Program-made: the position numbers and the translations under genes
Part shown: in pieces, positions 36,503-45,782 of the stretch
How positions within the stretch are numbered: the first letter of the stretch is position 1
How the letters are laid out: every line of letters begins with the position of its first letter
NCBI GenBank assembly: GCA_034926605.1
Contig: JAYFQV010000005.1
Span: 1 to 64,000 of the forward strand
Reading direction: 5' to 3'
DNA from: CALXXL01 sp034926605
GTDB lineage: Bacteria > Verrucomicrobiota > Lentisphaeria > Victivallales > Victivallaceae
DNA length: 64,000 bases
The notes under the pieces: generated by a model
Told to the model about the DNA's origin: nothing
The model's database searches: none
The model's input: the letters and a program-made list of their open reading frames with translations, nothing else

Positions 36503-37456
36503 ATGGAATCAGCAACTCACATCTGTGTGTACTCCGGATCGTCACATCCCAAGCTGGCAAAGGACATTGCCGACTTTATCGGCCTGCCTCTCGGGAACGT
36601 CAACCTCACCCGTTTTCCCGACGGCGAAATTCACGCCCAGTTCGGCGAACACGTGCGCACCGCCGATGTGTACATCGTGCAGCCCACCTGCAAGCCGGTC
36701 AACGAGAACCTGATGGAACTGCTGATCATGATCGACGCCGCGCGCCGTTCCAGCGCCGCCCGTATCACCGCGGTTCTGCCGTTTTACGGCTATGCCCGGC
36801 AGGACCGCAAGGACCAGCCGCGGGTTCCGATCACCGCCAAGCTGGTGGCCAATCTGCTGACCGTGGCCGGCGCCGACCGTATCATCTCCGTGGATCTGCA
36901 CTCCCAGCAGATACAGGGCTTTTTCGATATTCCCGTGGATCACCTGTATGCCCGGCCGGTGCTGGTGCCGGTCATCCGCCGCATCACTGGCGGACAGGAT
37001 CTGGTGGTGGTCGCGCCCGACTCCGGCAGCGCCAAGATGGGCATGTACTACGGCGATCTGCTGCACGCCGGGTTCGCGGTGGTGGCCAAGCGCCGGCTCT
37101 CCGGCGACAGTGTGGCTTCCAGCCACCTGGTCGGCGAGGTGGAGGACAAGGTCTGCATCATCACCGACGACATGACCAGCACCTGCGGCACCCTTGCCGC
37201 CGCCGCCAACATCCTCAAGGATCGCGGCGCCCGCAAGGTCTATGCGGCGGTCACCCACTGCATGTTGAACGACGCCGGCAAGAAACGGCTGCTTGATAGC
37301 CCGATCGAACAGCTGATCACCACCGATACCATTCCGCAGGACGACACCCTCAACGGGCGTATCGAGGTGGTGTCCATGGCCCCGATTCTGGGCGAGGCGA
37401 TCCAACGCATTCACGACGGCAAGAGCGTCTCCACGCTTTTCTACGTGCGCGACTGA
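36503..37456 (+). CDS. prs: ribose-phosphate pyrophosphokinase
   Basis: The enzyme makes PRPP from ribose-5-phosphate and ATP for nucleotide, His and Trp synthesis. The 317 residues have the class I features: YGYARQDRK for ATP binding, DLHSQQIQGFF, the metal-binding DHLYA segment, and the PRPP loop ITDDMTSTCGT. The length is typical. Only a weak GAAAG precedes the ATG. It heads a long same-strand series prs-rplY-pth-rpsF-ssb-rpsR-rplI-dnaB-bamA. The prs-rplY-pth order is common in bacteria. Confidence 0.97.
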   Translation: MESATHICVYSGSSHPKLAKDIADFIGLPLGNVNLTRFPDGEIHAQFGEHVRTADVYIVQPTCKPVNENLMELLIMIDAARRSSAARITAVLPFYGYARQDRKDQPRVPITAKLVANLLTVAGADRIISVDLHSQQIQGFFDIPVDHLYARPVLVPVIRRITGGQDLVVVAPDSGSAKMGMYYGDLLHAGFAVVAKRRLSGDSVASSHLVGEVEDKVCIITDDMTSTCGTLAAAANILKDRGARKVYAAVTHCMLNDAGKKRLLDSPIEQLITTDTIPQDDTLNGRIEVVSMAPILGEAIQRIHDGKSVSTLFYVRD

Positions 37457-37501
37457 TAACATTTGAACTATACAATATCACAACAACGCAAAGGAAAATC
37501 A

Positions 37502-38170
37502 ATGAGCAAAGCAAAGCATGAAATCGCGGTGCTGGAGCGCAAGGAGCTGGGCAACAACGCCTCCCGCCGCGCCCGCAACAACGGGTTGGTGCCGGTGAAC
37601 GTTTACGGCAACGGCAAAGAGGGCAGTCGCCTCTTCTATGTGAAAGCCAACGAGTGGGAGATCATCAGCAAGGAGGATTTCTCTCTGGCCTACCTCAAGA
37701 ACGGTTCCGAAACCATCGGCGCCGTGGTCAAGGAAGTTCAGATCAACTATCTGAAGAACCACGTTCTGCACATTGACTTCCAGGAGATCGACCTCCACAA
37801 GGCGATCACCGTCGAAATCAAGGTCATTCCGCTGGGCGAGCCCGTCGGTGTGGCCCATGACGGCGTCCTGGAGCAGCTTCTCCATGAAATCGAACTCGTG
37901 GGCACGGCCACCACTCTGCCGGACTTCCTCGAGGTCGACGTTACCAAGCTCGATATCGATCAGAATATCGCGGTCAAGGATCTGGCGCTTCCCGCCGGTG
38001 TCACCGCCAAGACCGATGCCGATGCCGTTATTTTCCACGTCGGCCATGTCGCCGCCGAGGAAGTTGCCGCCGAGCCGGCTGAAGGCGCCGAGGGCGCCGG
38101 CCCCGAGGTTCTGGCCGAGAAGAAGCGCGAAGACAGAGAGAAGAGTCGCGCCGAGTCCGACAAGAAGTAG
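37502..38170 (+). CDS. rplY: 50S ribosomal protein L25 (CTC form)
   Basis: L25/Ctc binds 5S rRNA in the large subunit. The 222-residue protein has the L25 domain (about 5-95, ERKELGNNASRRARNNGLVPVNVYG) and the TL5/CTC C-terminal beta domain (about 100-185). An Ala/Glu-rich tail ends in charged residues. ATG 37502 has AAGGA upstream at the right distance. It sits between prs and pth, its usual neighbours. Confidence 0.95.
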   Translation: MSKAKHEIAVLERKELGNNASRRARNNGLVPVNVYGNGKEGSRLFYVKANEWEIISKEDFSLAYLKNGSETIGAVVKEVQINYLKNHVLHIDFQEIDLHKAITVEIKVIPLGEPVGVAHDGVLEQLLHEIELVGTATTLPDFLEVDVTKLDIDQNIAVKDLALPAGVTAKTDADAVIFHVGHVAAEEVAAEPAEGAEGAGPEVLAEKKREDREKSRAESDKK

Positions 38171-38206
38171 TTTCGGCTCGATAACCGCAGATAAGGATTT
38201 ACGTCC

Positions 38207-38848
38207 GTGGCTGAAATAAAACTGGTGGTGGGGCTTGGAAATCCCGGGGCTGAATATGCCTCGACCCGCCACAATGCGGGATTCATGGCCGCGGCAAGGT
38301 TGCTTGAAAGGTTGAACGGTGCGAAAACCAGTGTTTCGCGCTACGAAAGCGAGATATTTACCGCCCGCTTTCGCGGCCGGAGCATTCTGGTGCAGATGCC
38401 TACCACGTACATGAACTGCAGCGGCGCGGCGGTGCGCAAACTTATGACCGCCCAGGGCATATTGCCCGGTGAGCTGCTGGTGGTGCATGACGACTTGGAT
38501 CTGCCGTTCGGAAAATTGCGGCTGCGCGAATCCGGTTCCGCCGGCGGCCACCACGGGGTGGAGTCGGTGATGGCCGAGATCGGCAGCGAGCAGTTCGGAC
38601 GGCTGCGGGTGGGCATCGGCTCTCCCGAGGCAGCGAGCGTGGTCGACTATGTGCTTTCGCCTTTCCCGGCGGAAGCGCAGGCCGAACTGGATCTGGTGAT
38701 CCGCGCCGCCGCCGACGCCGCGCTTTTGGCGCTGGCGCGCGGCATGAAGGAGGCGATGAACCGTTACAACCGTTGGAACTTGGAATCTGAAATCGAAAAT
38801 AAAAAACAGGCCGGGCCGGAACCGGAAACTCCGACGGCCGCAATGTGA
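38207..38848 (+). CDS. pth: peptidyl-tRNA hydrolase
   Basis: The enzyme releases peptides from prematurely dropped peptidyl-tRNA. The 213-residue product shows VVGLGNPGAEY, the catalytic His in STRHNAGF (about residue 23), MNCSG, and HDDLDLPFGK with the catalytic Asp. It begins with GTG, preceded by AAGGA. The C-terminal ~20 residues (KKQAGPEPETP) extend past the usual end. The stop lies 29 bases before the TTG start of rpsF. Confidence 0.96.
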   Translation: MAEIKLVVGLGNPGAEYASTRHNAGFMAAARLLERLNGAKTSVSRYESEIFTARFRGRSILVQMPTTYMNCSGAAVRKLMTAQGILPGELLVVHDDLDLPFGKLRLRESGSAGGHHGVESVMAEIGSEQFGRLRVGIGSPEAASVVDYVLSPFPAEAQAELDLVIRAAADAALLALARGMKEAMNRYNRWNLESEIENKKQAGPEPETPTAAM

Positions 38849-38877
38849 ACGCCGGGAGGCGTTCGGAGGAAACTACC

Positions 38878-39252
38878 TTGAAAAAATACGAAGCAGTGTT
38901 TATTTTGGACATCCGCAGGGTCGAGGATGAAGGCGCGGCCTTCACTCGCGAGCTTACCGATCTGATTGCATCGCTGGGCGGCGCCATGGTTTCTGCCGAT
39001 CCGATGGGTCGTCAGCAGTTCACCTACGAGATCAAGAAGCGCAAGGCCGGCATCTACTACGACTATGTGTTCGAGGTCGAAGAGAGCGGCATCGCCGCGA
39101 TCAAGGACAAATATCACCTCGACGAGCGCGTGCTGCGCAATATGATCATCGTCTATGATCGTCCCGAGAAGGTTACTGGCCGGGTAAAGGACCTCAAAGA
39201 GGTCGCCGCTCCCGCCGCCGCGCCGGCCGCTCCCGCCGCGGCCCAGGAGTAG
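38878..39252 (+). CDS. rpsF: 30S ribosomal protein S6
   Basis: S6 binds 16S rRNA with S18 in the platform of the small subunit. The 124-residue protein begins KKYEAVFILD, has the beta-alpha-beta core (RQQFTYEIKKRKAGIYYDYVFE) and an Ala/Pro-rich tail. The start is TTG 38878, chosen because GGAGGA (38865-38870) stands 7 bases upstream and the protein then begins as in the family. It heads the rpsF-ssb-rpsR-rplI module. Confidence 0.95.
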   Translation: MKKYEAVFILDIRRVEDEGAAFTRELTDLIASLGGAMVSADPMGRQQFTYEIKKRKAGIYYDYVFEVEESGIAAIKDKYHLDERVLRNMIIVYDRPEKVTGRVKDLKEVAAPAAAPAAPAAAQE

Positions 39253-39367
39253 CCTGAGGCTGGCTGACGGATGCCGGGATGTGGCGGAGAAGCAATGAAC
39301 AAGCGTGAACGCAGGGAGACTCCCGGCCGGGGGTTTCACTGGAAACACCAACTGGAAGGGATGGAAA

Positions 39368-39928
39368 ATGGCTGCATCATATAATAAAGTTCTGTTGATG
39401 GGCAATCTCACCCGCAACCCCGAGTTGCGGACGCTTTCGGGCGGCTCGTCGGTGTGCGAGTTCGGCATGGCGATGAATCGCCGCTTCACGGTCAACGGTC
39501 AGGAGCGCAATGAAACCACGTTCGTGGACATTGTGGTCTGGGGCCGTTCGGCGGAGAGCTGCGCCCGGTTCCTCACCAAGGGTTCACCGGTGTTTATCGA
39601 GGGCAGGCTGCAGCTCGACCAGTGGGAAGACCAGCAGGGCGGCAAGCGCAGCCGGCTCCGGGTGGTGGCGGACAATGTCCAGTTCATCGGCGCCCGCCGC
39701 GACGGAACCGATGACGGGCAATACGGCCAGGGGCAGGGCCAGGGCGGCTATCAGGGCCGTCAGGGTTACGACCAGCCGCCGCGCCAGTCTTCCGGCCCCG
39801 GCGGGTATCGCGGCAACACCGCGGTGCCGCCCAACGCTCCCGGGGGCCGTTCGATTCCCGGTGCACCGCCGGTTCCGGACGAGGCCTTCAACGTCGGAGA
39901 CGAGGTTGAGGACGACATTCCGTTTTAG
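39368..39928 (+). CDS. ssb: single-stranded DNA-binding protein
   Basis: SSB coats single-stranded DNA in replication, repair and recombination. The 186-residue protein has an N-terminal OB fold (about 1-110: NKVLLMGNLTRNPELR, WGRSAESC, GRLQLDQWED). A flexible Gly/Gln/Pro-rich linker follows, then the acidic tip EVEDDIPF that recruits partners such as RecO. The ATG at 39368 gives the canonical N-terminus. Its place between rpsF and rpsR is the standard arrangement. Confidence 0.97.
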   Translation: MAASYNKVLLMGNLTRNPELRTLSGGSSVCEFGMAMNRRFTVNGQERNETTFVDIVVWGRSAESCARFLTKGSPVFIEGRLQLDQWEDQQGGKRSRLRVVADNVQFIGARRDGTDDGQYGQGQGQGGYQGRQGYDQPPRQSSGPGGYRGNTAVPPNAPGGRSIPGAPPVPDEAFNVGDEVEDDIPF

Positions 39929-39975
39929 TCGAAAATTTACGAAGTTGTAAAACAACATAATTGAAAGGTAAGAAC

Positions 39976-40203
39976 ATGCAGAGAAAATCAACGCGCCGCA
40001 AACAGGCGCCGAAACCGAAAATTTGCCGCTTTTGCGAGGGCAAGGTGAACTACATCGACTTCAAGGACGCCGACACCCTGCGCAAGTTCCAGACCGAGAA
40101 AGGCAAGATTCTGCCCCGCCGGATCACCGGCACCTGTCTTGACCACCAGAAGATGCTCACCAACGCCATCAAGCGCGCGCGCATCATCGCGCTGGTCTAC
40201 TAA
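39976..40203 (+). CDS. rpsR: 30S ribosomal protein S18
   Basis: S18 pairs with S6 on the small subunit. The 75-residue protein has KICRFCEGK near the N-terminus, with a CxxC and a third Cys in GTCLDHQ, like zinc-binding variants, and the conserved DTLRKFQTEKGKILPRR core. AAGGT lies before ATG 39976. It follows ssb and precedes rplI by 18 bases. Confidence 0.96.
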   Translation: MQRKSTRRKQAPKPKICRFCEGKVNYIDFKDADTLRKFQTEKGKILPRRITGTCLDHQKMLTNAIKRARIIALVY

Positions 40204-40221
40204 TCTTTAAGGAGTCGAATC

Positions 40222-40677
40222 ATGGCACATGTGAAACTTGTTTTGTTGGAAGACGTTGAAAATTTGGGGCTCGCCGGCGAGGAAGTCTCGGTGGCTCCGG
40301 GTTATGCCCGTAACTATCTGGTTCCCCGCGGGTTTGCGATGAAGGCCAACGCGGCCACCGCCCGCATTCTCGAGGCCCGCAAGGTCAAGATCGAGCAGCA
40401 GCGCGCCGCCGAACTGGCCGGCGCCAAGGCCCTGGCCGAAAAGCTGGCGGGCATCACCGTCAACTTCCCGGTGCAGGCCTCGGAAGACGGTCAGCTGTTC
40501 GGTTCGATCTCCGCTCGCGCGATTGCCGACAAGCTCAGCAGCGACTTCGGCGTCGAGATCGAGCATTCCAAGATCAAGCTTGAGGACAACATCAAGGCGC
40601 TCGGCACCTTCGTGGTGGATGTGAAGCTGCATCATGATGTCACCGCCCAGCTTTCGCTGGTGGTGGTCCGCGGCTGA
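40222..40677 (+). CDS. rplI: 50S ribosomal protein L9
   Basis: L9 binds 23S rRNA at the base of the L1 stalk. The 151-residue protein has the N-terminal domain with KLVLLEDVENLGLAGEEV and APGYARNYLVPRGFA. A long connecting helix and the C-terminal RNA-binding domain (GQLFGSISARAIADKL) follow. AAGGAG precedes the ATG. dnaB follows after 27 bases, a frequent neighbour. Confidence 0.97.
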   Translation: MAHVKLVLLEDVENLGLAGEEVSVAPGYARNYLVPRGFAMKANAATARILEARKVKIEQQRAAELAGAKALAEKLAGITVNFPVQASEDGQLFGSISARAIADKLSSDFGVEIEHSKIKLEDNIKALGTFVVDVKLHHDVTAQLSLVVVRG

Positions 40678-40704
40678 GGCGGCTGAGCCTCACCTGAGAA
40701 GATC

Positions 40705-42138
40705 ATGGCTTCCGAAGCGGAAAAATCGGCTGTGAAGCCGGCGGCGGCGCTCGATTTCGAGCGTCCGCTGCCCCATAATCTCGAGGCCGAACGTTCGGTG
40801 CTTGCGGCAATGCTGCGCGAGCCCGGCGAGTGTGTCGACGAGGTGGTGGAGGTGCTTGGCGAAGCCGCCGGAGGGATGTTCTACTCGCATCAGCACCGCG
40901 AGGTGTTCGAGGCGATTATAGACCTCAAGCGCTCTAACATGGGAGTCGATCTTCTCACGGTGGCCCAGCGCCTTTCCGAGCGCGGGACCATTGAAAAAAT
41001 AGGCGGAGAGGTGTTTTTGGCCGAGCTTTACGGCTCGATCGCCACTACCGCCAATCTGGAATCCTGGTGCGAGATACTGCGCAAATTCTATGTTTTGCGC
41101 CGGATGATCGCGGTGTGCAGCGAGTCGGTCATGAGCTGCTACGATGCCGACCGCAACCCGGACGAGATCATCGAAAAGGTCGAGAAAAGCGTGTTCGATG
41201 TGCGATTTGCCACCGAGAAGTCCCAGGTGGTCGATCTGAAGAGCGGCCTTACTCAGGAATTCCAGCATATTCTCGACATCGCCAACGGCAAGGAAAAGAT
41301 CGGTATCCAGACCGGCTATCCCAAGCTGGATGCGCTTACCGGCGGTCTCAAGCCGGGCGAAATGTTCGTACTGGCGGCACGGCCGTCGATCGGCAAAACG
41401 TCGCTGGCACTCAATATCATACGCAACGTGGCGGCGGGGCCGGAGAAGGCCAGGGTGCTGTTCTTCTCGTTGGAAATGTCCGCCGCGCAGATATTCAGGC
41501 GGCTGTTGTGTACCGAGGCCGATGTGACCGAGGCCAACATCCGCGACCATAAATTTCAAAATACCGACGTACCCAAGCTTACACGCGCGGTTTCCGGTTT
41601 GCGCAGCGCCTCGATCTGGGTGGATCCCACCCCGGCATTGAGCATCGGCGCGGTGCAGGCGCGGGCGCGCAGGCTCAAGAACAGCCACGGAATCGACATT
41701 GTAGTGATCGACTATCTGACTTTGATGAACTCCGGCGGCCGCGCCGAGAGCCGCCAGAACGAGGTGGCCGAGATTTCACGCGGCATCAAGCAGATGGCCA
41801 AGGACCTGGACATTCCCGTTCTGGTTCTGGCGCAGTTGAACCGCGAGTTCGAAAAGAACGCCGACCCCAATGCCCTTCCGAAGTTGAGCCATCTTCGCGA
41901 GTCGGGTGCCATCGAGCAGGACGCCGACGTGGTGGCGTTCCTCCATCGCGACCGCACCGTTTCACGCGACCTTACGCCCGAGCAGGAGAGACAGGGCACC
42001 CCGGCAAAACTGATCGTTGAGAAGAACCGCAACGGCCAGACCGGAATCATGGAATTGACATTTTACCCGAGCAGAATGCTGTTCGGGGTTGCGAGCCGCT
42101 ATCACGGAGACGATGTGCCTCCCGACGCGACGGCTTGA
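40705..42138 (+). CDS. dnaB: replicative DNA helicase DnaB
   Basis: This hexameric helicase unwinds the replication fork. The 477 residues have the N-terminal domain (PHNLEAERSVLAAML) and the RecA-like C-terminal domain. The latter carries Walker A ARPSIGKTSLA, the DnaB motifs FFSLEMSA and VVIDYLTLM, and LSHLRESGAIEQDADVVAFLHR. No intein is present, and the length is normal. The arrangement rplI-dnaB is common. A Shine-Dalgarno is weak (GAGAAG). Confidence 0.97.
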   Translation: MASEAEKSAVKPAAALDFERPLPHNLEAERSVLAAMLREPGECVDEVVEVLGEAAGGMFYSHQHREVFEAIIDLKRSNMGVDLLTVAQRLSERGTIEKIGGEVFLAELYGSIATTANLESWCEILRKFYVLRRMIAVCSESVMSCYDADRNPDEIIEKVEKSVFDVRFATEKSQVVDLKSGLTQEFQHILDIANGKEKIGIQTGYPKLDALTGGLKPGEMFVLAARPSIGKTSLALNIIRNVAAGPEKARVLFFSLEMSAAQIFRRLLCTEADVTEANIRDHKFQNTDVPKLTRAVSGLRSASIWVDPTPALSIGAVQARARRLKNSHGIDIVVIDYLTLMNSGGRAESRQNEVAEISRGIKQMAKDLDIPVLVLAQLNREFEKNADPNALPKLSHLRESGAIEQDADVVAFLHRDRTVSRDLTPEQERQGTPAKLIVEKNRNGQTGIMELTFYPSRMLFGVASRYHGDDVPPDATA

Positions 42139-42183
42139 AATATTCAGAGCATCATAATCCTTTAATGTGAAAAGGAGTGAATT

Positions 42184-44499
42184 TTGACGATCAGCAGATG
42201 GTGTTTTAGATGGTGCGCGGGAGCGGCGGCGCTTTTGGCGGCGCTTCCCGCGTTTGCCGAACCGATAGGAACGCTCAAGATCGAACAGACCGGCGGCAAG
42301 CCGGTGTCGGAAGACCGTCTGCGTTTCCAGCTCCAGCAGAAAGAGGGCGTGGAGTTCGATCCGGAGGCGGCCCGGGATGATGTGAAGCGGCTGCACAACA
42401 CCGGATTGACCAACGCTGTGAGTTATACCGCCGACCGTGATTCCGACGGCAAACTGGTGCTTACCTACCATGTGAACCTGAAGCCGGTGATCAGCGAGAT
42501 CGAGTTCGAGGGAAATGTGAAGTTCACCAACCGCGAATTGCTCGGGCAGCTGACGTTCTATACCGGCGAACCGCTGAATGACGCCAGTTTGAACGAAAGC
42601 ACCAACAAGCTGCGCCAGCTCTATTTCGACCAGGGATATTATCAGGCGGTGGTGCAGCCGCTGATTTCCACCGCCCCCGACGGGTCGGTGGTGGTCAAAT
42701 ACAAGATCGACGAACATCTGCGCGAAAAGCTCGCCCATGTCGGGTTTGTCAACAATACGGTATTCAACAGCCTTACGCTGAAATACAGCATAGCCAACAG
42801 CCCGTGGCCGGTGGTGAACCGGCTGTTCGACATCGGACTGCTGAATAAATCCGAACTCGACGCCGACAAAGCGCGCCTGCGTGCGCTTTACTGGGAGAAA
42901 GGCTATCTGGATTTCAAGGTGACCGACGTGGTTGTCACGCCCGATCCCGAAGACCCGGAATACGTGAGCCTCGACTTCGTGTTGGACGAAGGGGAACCCT
43001 ATACCCTCGCCGGCTTCAAATTCACCGGCAATACCAAATTCACCGGTGACGCGCTTTCCCCGCTGGTGGCCATGAAAATAGGCCAGCCGTTCAACAGCCT
43101 CACCGAAGAGGCCACCGTTCGGAATATCATCGATTTCTACGGTACCTTCGGCTATGCCGACGCCTCGGTACGGGCGGTGCGCCGCCCCAACTTCGAGAAG
43201 AAGACGGTGGAAGAGGTTTTCGAGATCAACGAGGGACGCAAGTATGACATCGAGCAGATCGTCATCACCGGCAACAAGATCACGCAGGAGAAAGTGATTC
43301 GCCGCGAGCTGGCGATAATGGAGGGCGACCCGCTGGACACCGGCCGCGTTGAGGTGAGTCGCCAGCGGCTGCTGGGCATGGGATACTTCGACCAGGTCAA
43401 CACCACCACTCAGGCGGGAATGGATCCGAATTCACGCAAAGTGGTGTTCGATGTCAAGGAACGGGATCCCTACTCATTCCGCATAGGCGGCGGCTTCTCC
43501 GACTCCGACAGTCTGGTCGGCATGGTCGAGTTTTCGAACAATAACTTCGACATTGCCAATCCCGCGCAACTTTTCCGCGGCGGCGGCCAGCGGTTCCGGA
43601 TTCAGGCGCTGGTGGGTCTGGAGCGCTACAGCTTCAACGTCGACTTCACCGAGCCGTGGCTGTTCGACATGCCGCTCCGGTTCGACCTCTCCGGCTACGG
43701 CAACTACGTCGAGTACGAACACTGGAACGAGCAGCGCATCGGTGTGCGTACGGCGCTTACCAAGCATATTTTTGAGAATATCGACCCGTTCAACACCATT
43801 ACCCTCGGCTACAAGTTCGAATACGTCACGGTAAACGGGTTCAGCAAAAACGCCAGCCAGTATCTGCGCAACCTCGGCGCGCACGACCTGGTCAGCCAGT
43901 TCTCGCTGATGCTCAACCGCGATACCCGCGACAATCTGCTCGACCCGACCAGCGGTTATCAGATCAGCACGATGGGCGCCGTCTCGCCGCAGGGACTCGG
44001 CTCCACCGACAGCTTCTACCGGTTGGAAGGTCGCGGCAGCATTTATTACAATTTCCTGGACAAGGCGTTGATCTGGCACGCCGGTGCCCATGTGGGCGTG
44101 GTGGACACCTTCAACTCTTCCGAAGTGCCGCTCTATGAGCGTTACTTCCTGGGCGGCGGCGAAACCCTGCGCGGCTTCCCGTACCGCGGGGTTTCTCCGG
44201 TGGACTGTAATGGCGTGAACGTCGGCGGCAGCACCATGCTGCTGCTGACCACCGAAGTCACCCACCCGATCTGGCGGTTCATCCGCGGCGCGGTGTTCTG
44301 CGATGCCGGCAATGTCTGGGGCGATGCCTACAACTTCAATCTAAACGGGTTCAACGTCGGCATCGGCTACGGTCTCCGCATCAAGGTGCCGATGCTGAAC
44401 GCGCCGGTCAAGCTTGACCTGGCCTATCCGGTGCTGAACAATCAGGACGATCTCACAAGCAAGCTTCGCTTCCACTTCAACATGGGGTTCACGTGGTAA
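42184..44499 (+). CDS. bamA: outer membrane protein assembly factor BamA
   Basis: BamA inserts beta-barrel proteins into the outer membrane. The 771-residue precursor has a signal peptide (ending near PAFA, about residue 27). Five POTRA repeats (about 30-425) and a C-terminal barrel follow, the barrel with the loop-6 motif LRGFPYRG and a terminal aromatic residue (MGFTW). The start is TTG 42184 with AAGGAG 7-8 bases upstream. It shows that the organism is diderm. The next gene, a lipoprotein, overlaps its end by 7 bases, so an assembly accessory role for that lipoprotein is possible. Confidence 0.96.
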   Translation: MTISRWCFRWCAGAAALLAALPAFAEPIGTLKIEQTGGKPVSEDRLRFQLQQKEGVEFDPEAARDDVKRLHNTGLTNAVSYTADRDSDGKLVLTYHVNLKPVISEIEFEGNVKFTNRELLGQLTFYTGEPLNDASLNESTNKLRQLYFDQGYYQAVVQPLISTAPDGSVVVKYKIDEHLREKLAHVGFVNNTVFNSLTLKYSIANSPWPVVNRLFDIGLLNKSELDADKARLRALYWEKGYLDFKVTDVVVTPDPEDPEYVSLDFVLDEGEPYTLAGFKFTGNTKFTGDALSPLVAMKIGQPFNSLTEEATVRNIIDFYGTFGYADASVRAVRRPNFEKKTVEEVFEINEGRKYDIEQIVITGNKITQEKVIRRELAIMEGDPLDTGRVEVSRQRLLGMGYFDQVNTTTQAGMDPNSRKVVFDVKERDPYSFRIGGGFSDSDSLVGMVEFSNNNFDIANPAQLFRGGGQRFRIQALVGLERYSFNVDFTEPWLFDMPLRFDLSGYGNYVEYEHWNEQRIGVRTALTKHIFENIDPFNTITLGYKFEYVTVNGFSKNASQYLRNLGAHDLVSQFSLMLNRDTRDNLLDPTSGYQISTMGAVSPQGLGSTDSFYRLEGRGSIYYNFLDKALIWHAGAHVGVVDTFNSSEVPLYERYFLGGGETLRGFPYRGVSPVDCNGVNVGGSTMLLLTTEVTHPIWRFIRGAVFCDAGNVWGDAYNFNLNGFNVGIGYGLRIKVPMLNAPVKLDLAYPVLNNQDDLTSKLRFHFNMGFTW

Positions 44500-45782
44500 G
44501 GGAATTCGCAATCGTCGCGGCGTTTGCCGTGATTGCCGCCGGTTGCGCGTCCGCCCCGGCGGACAATACCGCCGAATTGCTTAAGCGGTCGGCGGCGGGG
44601 GATGCTTCCGCTTGCGAGCAACTTGGCGAGCGGGCGATGTTCTACGGCGTCGGAGGCCGCATCGACTATCCGGCCGCGCTTGCCGATTTCGAGCGCGCTG
44701 CGGCGAAGAGTGATCCCCGGGCCGTCGGTTTCAAGGCGCTGCTGCTGCGCGACTATCCGCTGCCAGACGGCAACGACCCCGATGCCGCGGCAAAACTGTT
44801 CGATTCCGTGCGGGTGCGGCTGGCCGCTATGAAAGATGATCCGGCCGCCAACTATCTGCTGGCGGTTTTCGACGGCCCTGCCAGCCCGGACTGGCAGGCG
44901 CGGCTGGAATTTGCCGAAAACAATTTTTATTATCCGGCAACGGTTCAGCTTGCCAGACATGATGCTTCCGATCGTTCCCGGCAACGCCGGTTGCGCCGGG
45001 CTGCCGATCACGGCAGTGTGGAGGCGATGTATCTTTTGGGCGACCGGGCTAATTTGTCCGGCGCGGCTCGTATGGGCTATCCGGCGGCGCTGCCGCTGGA
45101 GGAATCCGCCGACCGCGGCTGTGCTGTCGCCCGGCTCCAGCTTGCCTCCAACCCTTCGCTGCCGTTCGACCGGCGCAAGGAACTCTACGCGCTCGCCCTT
45201 ACCGCCGGGATCGGCGGCGACGAGTTTGAAAAGTTTCTGCTAGACCAGGGCGATCGCGGGCACGCCGCGTTGCTGGCTCCGGAATCCGTTCCCGAACTTC
45301 ACTACTATATTCAGGCGCTAGGTCCGCTCACGGTACGTGACCGCGCCTTCCCTTCCGACTATCAGCGCAGCGCCTGGTATGATACCACCGATCCGGAGGC
45401 GCTTAAGACGTTCTTCGAGGCCAACCGCGATCACAGCAATGAACCGGCTTACTGGCTTGCCTACGCATTGGCCGCCGCCCGCGCCGGGCAGGGCGAATGC
45501 GCCGTTTACGGCGCCCGGCGCTACCGGGCGGCCGGAGGCGACGCCGAGGCGGCGCAGTTGATCGAGGATCACGGGCGGGCGATGGTTTCCGGCGGTACCG
45601 TCGGAGAGCTTCCGGCCAACAGCCATCTGCTTGAAATGGCGAGGGCCTTTTTCGGTACCGTCGAAACTCCCCAGCCGTTTTACGATGTGGTGCTGGGGCG
45701 GATAATAACCGACGAAGATCAGCTTAACTCCACGGCAAGTCCGGTGGAGCCCCCGCTGCAGCCGGTGGCGGTGGAACCATGA
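44493..45782 (+). CDS. lipoprotein with Sel1-like repeats
   Basis: This 429-residue protein has a short signal with the lipobox VIAAGC (Cys18), so it should be lipid-anchored. The chain is alpha-helical with Sel1/TPR-like units (AAGDASACEQLGERAMFYG; AADHGSVEAMYLLGDRA; SADRGCAVARLQLAS), an interaction scaffold in other proteins. GTG 44493 overlaps the end of bamA by 7 bases. Linkage and coupling to bamA suggest a periplasmic partner of outer-membrane assembly, perhaps in place of BamD. That is inference; it could equally be unrelated. Its stop overlaps the next start. Confidence 0.75.
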   Translation: MVREFAIVAAFAVIAAGCASAPADNTAELLKRSAAGDASACEQLGERAMFYGVGGRIDYPAALADFERAAAKSDPRAVGFKALLLRDYPLPDGNDPDAAAKLFDSVRVRLAAMKDDPAANYLLAVFDGPASPDWQARLEFAENNFYYPATVQLARHDASDRSRQRRLRRAADHGSVEAMYLLGDRANLSGAARMGYPAALPLEESADRGCAVARLQLASNPSLPFDRRKELYALALTAGIGGDEFEKFLLDQGDRGHAALLAPESVPELHYYIQALGPLTVRDRAFPSDYQRSAWYDTTDPEALKTFFEANRDHSNEPAYWLAYALAAARAGQGECAVYGARRYRAAGGDAEAAQLIEDHGRAMVSGGTVGELPANSHLLEMARAFFGTVETPQPFYDVVLGRIITDEDQLNSTASPVEPPLQPVAVEP

